From NCBI RefSeq assembly GCF_051014685.1, contig NW_027478790.1, forward strand, positions 124,001-188,000: a stretch of DNA of 64,000 bases, in the 5' to 3' direction. The notes under the pieces are model-generated. The model was not told where the DNA came from, did not search any database, and worked only from the letters and a program-made list of their open reading frames with translations. Shown here piece by piece: positions 25,934-37,300 of this stretch. How positions within the stretch are numbered: position 1 is the first letter of the stretch; every line of letters begins with the position of its first letter. The position numbers and the translations under genes were made by a program. This DNA comes from Ptiloglossa arizonensis. Taxonomy: Eukaryota > Arthropoda > Insecta > Hymenoptera > Colletidae.

Positions 25934-27683
25934 TCAAGCGTTTCTTACCTCCAAACTGCCATATCTCGCGAACGGATTGACCAATCCGCAAAATTTCTGT
26001 TGCATCTGAAAGTAGAAAATCGCCCGATTACAACGGTATGTGTAGTTTTCCCCTAGGCCGATCCAGTTATTCGTTTCGAGCATCAGAACTGTGAAAATTT
26101 TGAGTTTCTCAAGCGTTTCATACATCCAAACTGCCATATCTCGCGAACGGATTGACCAATCCCCAAAATTTCTGTTGCTTCTGAAAGTAGAAACTCGCCC
26201 GATTACAACGGTATTCGTACTTTTCCCCTAGGCCGTTCCAGTTATTCATTTCGAGCATCAGAACTGCGAAAATTTTGAGTTTCTCAAGCGTTTCTTACCT
26301 CCAAACTGCCATATCTCGCGAACGGATTGACCAATCCGCAAAATTTCTGTTGCATCTGAAAGTAGAAAATCGCCCGATTACAACGGTATGTGTAGTTTTT
26401 CCCTAGGCCGATCCAGTTATTCGTTTCGAGCATCAGAACTGCGAAAATTTTGAGTTTCTCAAGCGTTTCATACATCCAAACTGCCTTATCTCGCGATCGG
26501 ATTGACCAATCCGCAAAATTTCTGTTGCATCTGAAAGTAGAGACTCGCCCGATTACAACGGTGTGTGTAGTTTTCCCCTAGGCCGTTCTAGTTATTCGTT
26601 TCGAGCATTAGAACTGCGAGAATTTTGAGTTTCTCAAGCGTTTCTTACATCCAAACTGCCATATCTCGCGAACGGATTGACCAATCCGCAAAATTTCTGT
26701 TGCATCTGAAAGTAGAAACTCGCCCGATTACAACGGTATTCGTACTTTTCCCCTAGGCCGTTCCAGTTATTCATTTCGAGCATCAGAACTGCGAAAATTT
26801 TGAGTTTCTCAAGCGTTTCTTACCTCCAAACTGCCATATCTCGCGAACGGATTGACCAATCCGCAAAATTTCTGTTGCATCTGAAAGTAGAAAATCGCCC
26901 GATTACAACGGTATGTGTAGTTTTCCCCTAGGCCGATCCAGTTATTCGTTTCGAGCATCAGAACTGTGAAAATTTTGAGTTTCTCAAGCGTTTCATACAT
27001 CCAAACTGCCATATCTCGCGAACGGATTGACCAATCCCCAAAATTTCTGTTGCTTCTGAAAGTAGAAACTCGCCCGATTACAACGGTATTCGTACTTTTC
27101 CCCTAGGCCGTTCCAGTTATTCATTTCGAGCATCAGAACTGCGAAAATTTTGAGTTTCTCAAGCGTTTCTTACCTCCAAACTGCCATATCTCGCGAACGG
27201 ATTGACCAATCCGCAAAATTTCTGTTGCATCTGAAAGTAGAAAATCGCCCGATTACAACGGTATGTGTAGTTTTTCCCTAGGCCGATCCAGTTATTCGTT
27301 TCGAGCATCAGAACTGCGAAAATTTTGAGTTTCTCAAGCGTTTCATACATCCAAACTGCCATATCTCGCGATCGGATTGACCAATCCGCAAAATTTCTGT
27401 TGCATCTGAAAGTAGAGACTCGCCCGATTACAACGGTGTGTGTAGTTTTCCCCTAGGCCGTTCTAGTTATTCGTTTCGAGCATTAGAACTGCGAGAATTT
27501 TGAGTTTCTCAAGCGTTTCTTACATCCAAACTGCCATATCTCGCGAACGGATTGACCAATCCGCAAAATTTCTGTTGCATCTGAAAGTAGAAACTCGCCC
27601 GATTACAACGGTATGCGTACTTTTCCCCTAGACCGTTCTAGTTATTCGTTTCGAGCATCAGAACTGCGAAAATTTTGAGTTTC
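25934..27683 (+). repeat. Five-monomer repeat (2 x 875 bp)
   Basis: The block 25934-26808 recurs at 26809-27683 with the same variants: AAAATCGCCC, GGCCGATCCAG, TTTCATACATCC, CAATCCCC, GTATTCG, GCGATCGG and GCATTAGAACTGCGAG. A substitution marks the first copy (CTGCCTTATC near 26478 versus CTGCCATATC near 27353). A TTTTTCCC variant is shared at 26395 and 27270. This 875-bp step is the building block of HOR C. Confidence 0.9.
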
Positions 27684-29433
27684 TCAAGCGTTTCATACAT
27701 CCAAACTGCCATATCTCGCGATCGGATTGACCAATCCGCAAAATTTCTGTTGCATCTGAAAGTAGAAAATCGCCCGATTACAACGGTATGTGTAGTTTTC
27801 CCCTAGGCCGATCCAGTTATTCGTTTCGAGCATCAGAACTGCGAAAATTTTGAGTTTCTCAAGCGTCTCATACATCCAAACTGCCATATCTCGCGAACGG
27901 ATTGACCAATCCCCAAAATTTCTGTTGCTTCTGAAAGTAGAAACTCGCCCGATTACAACGGTATTCGTACTTTTCCCCTAGGCCGTTCCAGTTATTCATT
28001 TCGAGCATCAGAACTGCGAAAATTTTGAGTTTCTCAAGCGTTTCTTACCTCCAAACTGCCATATCTCGCGAACGGATTGACCAATCCGCAAAATTTCTGT
28101 TGCATCTGAAAGTAGAAAATCGCCCGATTACAACGGTATGTGTAGTTTTTCCCTAGGCCGATCCAGTTATTCGTTTCGAGCATCAGAACTGCGAAAATTT
28201 TGAGTTTCTCAAGCGTTTCATACATCCAAACTGCCATATCTCGCGATCGGATTGACCAATCCGCAAAATTTCTGTTGCATCTGAAAGTAGAGACTCGCCC
28301 GATTACAACGGTGTGTGTAGTTTTCCCCTAGGCCGTTCTAGTTATTCGTTTCGAGCATTAGAACTGCGAGAATTTTGAGTTTCTCAAGCGTTTCTTACAT
28401 CCAAACTGCCATATCTCGCGAACGGATTGACCAATCCGCAAAATTTCTGTTGCATCTGAAAGTAGAAACTCGCCCGATTACAACGGTATGCGTACTTTTC
28501 CCCTAGACCGTTCTAGTTATTCGTTTCGAGCATCAGAACTGCGAAAATTTTGAGTTTCTCAAGCGTTTCATACATCCAAACTGCCATATCTCGCGATCGG
28601 ATTGACCAATCCGCAAAATTTCTGTTGCATCTGAAAGTAGAGACTCGCCCGATTACAACGGTGTGTGTAGTTTTCCCCTAGGCCGTTCCAGTTATTCGTT
28701 TCGAGCATCGGAACTGCGAAAATTTTGAGTTTCTCAAGCGTTTCTTACTTCCAAACTGCCATATCTCGCGAACGGATTGACCAATCCGCAAAATTTCTGT
28801 TGCATCTGAAAGTAGAAACTCGCCCGATTACAACGTTGGTTGTAGTTTTCCCCTAGGCCGTTCTAGTTATTCGTTTCGAGCATCAGAACTGCGAAAATTT
28901 TGAGTTTCTCAAGCTTTTCTTACCTCCAAACTGCCATATCTCGCGAACGGATCGACATATCCGCAAAATTTCTGTGGCATCTGAAAGTAGAAACTCGCAC
29001 GATTACAACGGTATGTGTAGTTTTCCCCTAGGCCGTTCCAGTTATTCGTTTCGAGCATCAGAACTGCGAAAATTTTGAGTTTCTCAAGCGTTCCTTACCT
29101 CCAAACTGCCATATCTCGCGAACGGATTGATCAATCCGCCAAATTTCTGTTGCATCTGAAAGTGGAAACTCGCCCGATTACAACGGTATGCGCACTTTTC
29201 CCCTAGGCCGTTCTAGTTATTCGTGTCAAGCATCAGAACTGCGAAAATTTTGAGTTTCTCAAGCGTTTCTTTCCTCCAAACTGCCATATCTCGCGAACGG
29301 ATTGACCAATCCCCAAAATTTCTGTTGCTTCTGAAAGTAGAAACTCGCCCGATTACAACGGTATTCGTACTTTTCCCCTAGGCCGTTCCAGTTATTCATT
29401 TCGAGCATCAGAACTGCGAAAATTTTGAGTTTC
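27159..29433 (+). repeat. Higher-order repeat C, copy 1 (13 monomers, 2275 bp)
   Basis: The block starts at the monomer pair with AAAATCGCCC and GGCCGATCCAG. It comprises a five-monomer step (to 28034) and an eight-monomer step (to 29434). The eight-monomer part contains CTAGACCG near 28505, CGTTGGTTGTAG near 28833, AAGCTTTTC at 28911 and GTGTCAAGC near 29223. Copy 2 repeats this exactly 2275 bp later. Confidence 0.92.
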
Positions 29434-31708
29434 TCAAGCGTTTCTTACCTCCAAACTGCCATATCTCGCGAACGGATTGACCAATCCGCAAAATTTCTGT
29501 TGCATCTGAAAGTAGAAAATCGCCCGATTACAACGGTATGTGTAGTTTTTCCCTAGGCCGATCCAGTTATTCGTTTCGAGCATCAGAACTGCGAAAATTT
29601 TGAGTTTCTCAAGCGTTTCATACATCCAAACTGCCATATCTCGCGATCGGATTGACCAATCCGCAAAATTTCTGTTGCATCTGAAAGTAGAGACTCGCCC
29701 GATTACAACGGTGTGTGTAGTTTTCCCCTAGGCCGTTCTAGTTATTCGTTTCGAGCATTAGAACTGCGAGAATTTTGAGTTTCTCAAGCGTTTCTTACAT
29801 CCAAACTGCCATATCTCGCGAACGGATTGACCAATCCGCAAAATTTCTGTTGCATCTGAAAGTAGAAACTCGCCCGATTACAACGGTATGCGTACTTTTC
29901 CCCTAGGCCGTTCTAGTTATTCGTTTCGAGCATCAGAACTGCGAAAATTTTGAGTTTCTCAAGCGTTTCATACATCCAAACTGCCATATCTCGCGATCGG
30001 ATTGACCAATCCGCAAAATTTCTGTTGCATCTGAAAGTAGAGACTCGCCCGATGACAACGGTATGTGTAGTTTTCCCCTAGGCCGATCCAGTTATTCGTT
30101 TCGAGCATCAGAACTGCGAAAATTTTGAGTTTCTCAAGCGTTTCATACATCCAAACTGCCATATCTCGCGAACGGATTGACCAATCCCCAAAATTTCTGT
30201 TGCTTCTGAAAGTAGAAACTCGCCCGATTACAACGGTATTCGTACTTTTCCCCTAGGCCGTTCCAGTTATTCATTTCGAGCATCAGAACTGCGAAAATTT
30301 TGAGTTTCTCAAGCGTTTCTTACCTCCAAACTGCCATATCTCGCGAACGGATTGACCAATCCGCAAAATTTCTGTTGCATCTGAAAGTAGAAAATCGCCC
30401 GATTACAACGGTATGTGTAGTTTTTCCCTAGGCCGATCCAGTTATTCGTTTCGAGCATCAGAACTGCGAAAATTTTGAGTTTCTCAAGCGTTTCATACAT
30501 CCAAACTGCCATATCTCGCGATCGGATTGACCAATCCGCAAAATTTCTGTTGCATCTGAAAGTAGAGACTCGCCCGATTACAACGGTGTGTGTAGTTTTC
30601 CCCTAGGCCGTTCTAGTTATTCGTTTCGAGCATTAGAACTGCGAGAATTTTGAGTTTCTCAAGCGTTTCTTACATCCAAACTGCCATATCTCGCGAACGG
30701 ATTGACCAATCCGCAAAATTTCTGTTGCATCTGAAAGTAGAAACTCGCCCGATTACAACGGTATGCGTACTTTTCCCCTAGACCGTTCTAGTTATTCGTT
30801 TCGAGCATCAGAACTGCGAAAATTTTGAGTTTCTCAAGCGTTTCATACATCCAAACTGCCATATCTCGCGATCGGATTGACCAATCCGCAAAATTTCTGT
30901 TGCATCTGAAAGTAGAGACTCGCCCGATTACAACGGTGTGTGTAGTTTTCCCCTAGGCCGTTCCAGTTATTCGTTTCGAGCATCGGAACTGCGAAAATTT
31001 TGAGTTTCTCAAGCGTTTCTTACTTCCAAACTGCCATATCTCGCGAACGGATTGACCAATCCGCAAAATTTCTGTTGCATCTGAAAGTAGAAACTCGCCC
31101 GATTACAACGTTGGTTGTAGTTTTCCCCTAGGCCGTTCTAGTTATTCGTTTCGAGCATCAGAACTGCGAAAATTTTGAGTTTCTCAAGCTTTTCTTACCT
31201 CCAAACTGCCATATCTCGCGAACGGATCGACATATCCGCAAAATTTCTGTGGCATCTGAAAGTAGAAACTCGCACGATTACAACGGTATGTGTAGTTTTC
31301 CCCTAGGCCGTTCCAGTTATTCGTTTCGAGCATCAGAACTGCGAAAATTTTGAGTTTCTCAAGCGTTCCTTACCTCCAAACTGCCATATCTCGCGAACGG
31401 ATTGATCAATCCGCCAAATTTCTGTTGCATCTGAAAGTGGAAACTCGCCCGATTACAACGGTATGCGCACTTTTCCCCTAGGCCGTTCTAGTTATTCGTG
31501 TCAAGCATCAGAACTGCGAAAATTTTGAGTTTCTCAAGCGTTTCTTTCCTCCAAACTGCCATATCTCGCGAACGGATTGACCAATCCCCAAAATTTCTGT
31601 TGCTTCTGAAAGTAGAAACTCGCCCGATTACAACGGTATTCGTACTTTTCCCCTAGGCCGTTCCAGTTATTCATTTCGAGCATCAGAACTGCGAAAATTT
31701 TGAGTTTC
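29434..31708 (+). repeat. Higher-order repeat C, copy 2 (13 monomers, 2275 bp)
   Basis: This copy is collinear with copy 1. Substitutions I noticed include CTAGGCCG near 29902 versus CTAGACCG near 27628, GAGACTCGCCCGATGAC near 30040 versus AAAATCGCCCGATTAC near 27765, and TTTCATAC versus TCTCATAC near 27866. Otherwise the variant order, including AAGCTTTTC at 31186, is preserved. Confidence 0.92.
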
Positions 31709-32400
31709 TCAAGCGTTTCTTACCTCCAAACTGCCATATCTCGCGAACGGATTGACCAATCCGCAAAATTTCTGTTGCATCTGAAAGTAGAAAATCGCCC
31801 GATTACAACGGTATGTGTAGTTTTTCCCTAGGCCGATCCAGTTATTCGTTTCGAGCATCAGAACTGCGAAAATTTTGAGTTTCTCAAGCGTTTCATACAT
31901 CCAAACTGCCATATCTCGCGATCGGATTGACCAATCCGCAAAATTTCTGTTGCATCTGAAAGTAGAGACTCGCCCGATTACAACGGTGTGTGTAGTTTTC
32001 CCCTAGGCCGTTCTAGTTATTCGTTTCGAGCATTAGAACTGCGAGAATTTTGAGTTTCTCAAGCGTTTCTTACATCCAAACTGCCATATCTCGCGAACGG
32101 ATTGACCAATCCGCAAAATTTCTGTTGCATCTGAAAGTAGAAACTCGCCCGATTACAACGGTATGCGTACTTTTCCCCTAGGCCGTTCTAGTTATTCGTT
32201 TCGAGCATCAGAACTGCGAAAATTTTGAGTTTCTCAAGCGTTTCATACATCCAAACTGCCATATCTCGCGATCGGATTGACCAATCCGCAAAATTTCTGT
32301 TGCATCTGAAAGTAGAGACTCGCCCGATTACAACGGTGTGTGTAGTTTTCCCCTAGGCCGTTCCAGTTATTCGTTTCGAGCATCAGAACTGCGAAAATTT
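31709..32400 (+). repeat. Higher-order repeat C, truncated copy 3
   Basis: The first four monomers of HOR C recur here: AAAATCGCCC/CCGATCCAG, GCGATCGG, GCATTAGAACTGCGAG and CATACATCC. The array then switches, near 32400, to GTTCCTTACC monomers that match 24.88 kb. Confidence 0.85.
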
Positions 32401-33115
32401 TGAGTTTCTCAAGCGTTCCTTACCTCCAAACTGCCATATCTCGCGAACGGATTGACCAATCCGCAAAATTTCTGTTGCATTTGAAGGTAGAGACTCGCCC
32501 GATTACAACGGTATGTGTAGTTTTCCCCTAGGCCGTTCCAGTTATTCGTTGCGAGCATCAGAACTGCGAAAATTTTGAGTTTCTCAAGCGTTTCTTACAT
32601 CCAAACTGCCATATCTCGCGATCGGATTGACCAATCCGCAAAATTTCTGTTGCATCTGAAAGTAGAGACTCGCCCGATTAAAACGGTGTGTGTAGTTTTC
32701 CCCTATGCCGTTCCAGTTATTCGTTTCGAGCATCAGAACTGCGAAAATTTTGAGTTTCTCAAGCGTTCCTTACCTCCAAACTGCCATATCTCGCGAACGG
32801 ATTGACCAATCCGCCAAATTTCTGTTGCATCTGAAAGTGGAAACTCGCCCGATTACAACGGTATGCGCACTTTTCCCCTAGGCCGTTCTAGTTATTCGTG
32901 TCAAGCATCAGAACTGCGAAAATTTTGAGTTTCTCAAGTGTTTCTTACCTCCAACCTGCCATATCTCGCGAACGGATTGACCAATCCGCAAAATTTCTGT
33001 TGCTTCTGAAAGTAGAAACTCGCCCGATTACAACGGTGTGTGTAGTTCTCCCCTAGGCCGTTCTAGTTATTCGTTTCGAGCATCAGAACTGCGAAAATTT
33101 TGAGTTTCTCAAGCG
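32350..33115 (+). repeat. Displaced copy of 24825-25590 (43 monomers away)
   Basis: GTTCCTTACC, CATTTGAAGGTAGAG, CGTTGCGAGC, CCCTATGCCG, GTGGAAACTCG, AAGTGTTTC/CCAACCTGCC and GTTCTCCCC occur in the same order in both stretches at an offset of 7525 bp. Substitutions distinguish them (CAACATTTC near 25112 versus CAAAATTTC; GATTAAAACGG near 32677 versus GATTACAACGG). HOR C lies between the two copies, so C may have expanded inside a once-continuous segment or been captured by unequal exchange. Confidence 0.87.
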
Positions 33116-36100
33116 TTCCTTACCTCCAAACTGCCATATCTCGCGAACGGATTGACCAATCCGCCAAATTTCTGTTGCATCTGAAAGTGGAAACTCGCCC
33201 GATTACAACGGTATGCGCACATTTCCCCTATGCCGTTCTAGTTACTCGTTTCGAGCATCAGAACTGCGAAAATTTTGAGTTTCTCAAGCGTTTCTTACCT
33301 CCAAACTGCCATATCTCGCGAACGGATTGACCAATCCGCAAAATTTCTCTTGCTTCTGAAAGTAGAAACTCGCCCGATTACAACGGTTTCGTACTTTTCC
33401 CCTAGGCCGTTCCAGTTATTCATTTCGAGCATCAGAACTGCGAAAATTTTGAGTTTCTCAAGCGTTTCTTACCTCCAAACTGCCATATCTCGCGAACAGA
33501 TTGACCAATCCGCAAAATTTCTGTTGCATCTGAAAGTAGAAACTCGCCCGATTACAACTGTGGGTGTAGTTTTCCCCTAGGCCGTTCTAGTTATTCGTTT
33601 CGAGCATGAGAACTGCGAAAATTTTGAGTTTCTCAAACGTTTCTTACATCCAAACTGCCATATCTCGCGAACGGATTGACCAATCCGCAAAATTTCTGTT
33701 GCATCTGAAAGTAGAAAATCGCCCGATTACAACGGTATGCGTACTTTTCCCCTATGCCGTTCTAGATACTCGTTTCGAGCATCAGAACTGCGAAAATTTT
33801 GAGTTTCTCAAGCGTTTCTTACCTCCAAACTGCCATATCTCGCGAACAGATTGACCAATCCGCAAAATTTCTGTTGCATCTGAAAGTAGAAACTCGCCCG
33901 ATTACAACTGTGGGTGTAGTTTTCCCCTAGGCCGTTCTAGTTATTCGTTTCGAGCATGAGAACTGCGAAAATTTTGAGTTTCTCAAACGTTTCTTACATC
34001 CAAACTGCCATATCTCGCGAACGGATTGACCAATCCGCAAAATTTCTGTTGCATCTGAAAGTAGAAAATCGCCCGATTACAACGGTATGCGTACTTTTCC
34101 CCTATGCCGTTCTAGATACTCGTTTCGAGCATCAGAACTGCGAAAATTTTGAGTTTCTCAAGCGTTTCTTATTTCCAAACTGCCATATCTCGCGAACGGA
34201 TTGATCAATCCGCAAAATTTCTGTGGCATCTGAAAGTAGAAACTCGCCCGATTACAACGGTATGTGTAGTTTTCCCCTAGGCCTAACCAGTTATTCGTTT
34301 CGAGCATCAGAACTGCGAAAATTTTGAGTTTCTCAAGCGTTTCTTACCTCCAAACTGCCATATCTCGCGAACGGATTGACCAATCCGCAAAATTTCTGTT
34401 GCTTCTGAAAGTAGAAACTCGCCCGATTACAACGGTGTGTGTAGTTTTCCCCTAGGCCGTTCTAGTTATTCGTTTCGAGCATCAGAACTGCGAAAATTTT
34501 GAGTTTCTCAAGCGTTTCTTATCTCCAAACTGCCATATCTCGCGAACGGATTGATCAATCCGCAAAATTTCTGCTGCATCTGAAAGTAGAAACTCGCCCG
34601 ATTACAACGGTATGAGTACTTTTCCCCTAGGCCGTTCTAGTTATTCGTTTCGAGCATCATAACTGCGAAAATTTTGAGTTTCTCAAGCGTTTCTTACCTC
34701 CAAACTGCCATATCTCGCGTACGGATAGACCAATCCGCAAAATTTCTGTTGCATCTGAAAGTAGAAACTCGCCCGATTACAACGGTATGCGTACTTTTCC
34801 CCTAGGCCGTTCTAGTTACTCGTGTCAAGCATCAGAACTGCGAATATTTGGAGTTTCTCAAGCGTTTCTTACCTCCAAACTGCCATATCTCGCGAACGGA
34901 TTGACCAATCCGCAAAATTTCTGTTGCTTCTGAAAGTAGAAACTCGCCCGATTACAACGGTTTCGTACTTTTCCCCTAGGCCGTTCCAGTTATTCATTTC
35001 GAGCATCAGAACTGCGAAAATTTTGAGTTTCTCAAGCGTTTCTTACCTCCAAACTGCCATATCTCGCGAACAGATTGACCAATCCGCAAAATTTCTGTTG
35101 CATCTGAAAGTAGAAACTCGCCCGATTACAACTGTGGGTGTAGTTTTCCCCTAGGCCGTTCTAGTTATCCGTTTCGAGCATGAGAACTGCGAAAATTTTG
35201 AGTTTCTCAAACGTTTCTTACATCCAAACTGCCATATCTCGCGAACGGATTGACCAATCCGCAAAATTTCTGTTGCATCTGAAAGTAGAAAATCGCCCGA
35301 TTACAACGGTATGCGTACTTTTTCCCTATGCCGTTCTAGATACTCGTTTCGAGCATCAGAACTGCGAAAATTTTGAGTTTCTCAAGCGTTTCTTATTTCC
35401 AAACTGCCATATCTCGCGAACGGATTGATCAATCCGCAAAATTTCTGTGGCATCTGAAAGTAGAAACTCGCCCGATTACAACGGTATGTGTAGTTTTCCC
35501 CTAGGCCTAACCAGTTATTCGTTTCGAGCATCAGAACTGCGAAAATTTTGAGTTTCTCAAGCGTTTCTTACCTCCAAACTGCCATATCTCGCGAACGGAT
35601 TGACCAATCCGCAAAATTTCTGTTGCTTCTGAAAGTAGAAAGTCGCCCGATTACAACGGTGTGTGTAGTTTTCCCCTAGGCCGTTCTAGTTATTCGTTTC
35701 GAGCATCAGAACTGCGAAAATTTTGAGTTTCTCAAGCGTTTCTTATCTCCAAACTGCCATATCTCGCGAACGGATTGATCAATCCGCAAAATTTCTGCTG
35801 CATCTGAAAGTAGAAACTCGCCCGATTACAACGGTATGAGTACTTTTCCCCTAGGCCGTTCTAGTTATTCGTTTCGAGCATCATAACTGCGAAAATTTTG
35901 AGTTTCTCAAGCGTTTCTTACCTTCAAACTGCCATATCTCGCGAACGGATTGACCGATCCGCAAAATTTCTGCTGCATCTGAAAGTAGAAACTCGCCCGA
36001 TTACAACGGTATGCGCACTTTTCCCCTAGGCCGTTCTAGTTATTCGTTTCAAGCATCAGAACTGCGCAAATTTTGAGTTTCTCAAGCGTTTCTTACCTCC

Positions 36101-37300
36101 AAACTGCCATATCTCGCGAACGGATTGACCAATCCGCCAAATTTCTGTTGCATCTGAAAGTGGAAACTCGCCCGATTACAACGGTATGCGCACTTTTCCC
36201 CTAGGCCGTTCTAGTTATTCGTGTCAAGCATCAGAACTGCGAAAATTTTGAGTTTCTCAAGTGTTTCTTACTTCCAAACTGCCATATCTCGCGAACGGAT
36301 TGACCAATCCGCAAAATTTCTGTTGCTTCTGAAAGTAGAAACTCGCCCGATTACAACGGTGTGTGTAGTTCTCCCCTAGGCCGTTCTAGTTATTCGTTTC
36401 GAGCATCAGAACTGCGAAAATTTTGAGTTTCTCAAGCGTTTCTTACCTCCAAACTGCCATATCTCGCGAACGGATTGACCAATCCGCAAAATTTCTGTTG
36501 CATTTGAAAGTAGAGACTCGCCCGATTACAACGGTATGTGTAGTTTCCCCTAGGCCGTTCCAGTTATTCGTTTCGAGCATCAGAACTGCGAAAATTTTGA
36601 GTTTCTCAAGCGTTTCTTACATCCAAACTGCCATATCTCGCGAACGGATTGATCAATCCGCCAAATTTCTGTTGCATCTGAAAGTGGAAACTCGCCCGAT
36701 TACAGCGGTATGCGCACATTTCCCCTATGCCGTTCTAGTTACTCGTTTCGAGCATCAGAACTGCGAAAATTTTGAGTTTCTCAAGCGTTTCTTACATCCA
36801 AACTGCCATATCTCGCGAACGGATTGACCAATCCGCAAAATTTCTGTTGCTTCTGAAAGTAGAAACTCGCCCGATTACAACGGTTTCGTACTTTTCCCCT
36901 AGGCCGTTCCAGTTATTCATTTCGAGCATCAGAACTGCGAAAACTTTGAGTTTCTCAAGCGTTTCTTACCTCCAAACTGCCATATCTCGCGAACAGATTG
37001 ACCAATCCGCAAAATTTCTGTTGCATCTGAAAGTAGAAACTCGCCCGATTACAACTGTGGGTGTAGTTTTCCCCTAGGCCGTTCTAGTTATTCGTTTCGA
37101 GCATGAGAACTGCGAAAATTTTGAGTTTCTCAAGCGTTTCTTATTTCCAAACTGCCATATCTCGCGAACGGATTGATCAATCCGCAAAATTTCTGTGGCA
37201 TCTGAAAGTAGAAACTCGCCCGATTACAACGGTATGTGTAGTTTTCCCCTAGGCCTAACCAGTTATTCGTTTCGAGCATCAGAACTGCGAAAATTTTGAG
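33116..37300 (+). repeat. Satellite domain E1 with repeated deletion-marked blocks
   Basis: A block carrying a one-base deletion (CGGTTTCGTAC) occurs at 33385, 34959 and 36882. In each case it is followed by CGAACAGATTGACC, CAACTGTGGGTG and GCATGAGAAC monomers. A dimer is duplicated in tandem (33606 and 33956, 350 bp apart). GGCCTAACCAG marks the block ends near 34281, 35505 and 37252. A second deletion, TAGTTTCCCCTAGG, is at 36541. The domain is pure satellite. Confidence 0.87.
35931..36105 (+). repeat. Isolated early member of the 45-64 kb monomer family
   Basis: This stretch carries CCTTCAAAC (35931), GACCGATCC (about 35951), TTTCAAGCATC (about 36046) and ACTGCGCAAA (36061) within one monomer length. 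Together these variants are the hallmark of monomers after 45.1 kb. I saw no other place before 45 kb where all four occur together, so this may be the source type or an exported copy. Confidence 0.7.

Noticed and set aside
25934..26137. Recurrent 67-residue minus-strand open frame (also at 1086, 27159, 29434 and others)
   Set aside because: It is the reverse-strand read-through of the same satellite and is present only where CATACATCC-type variants occur. There is no independent coding evidence.
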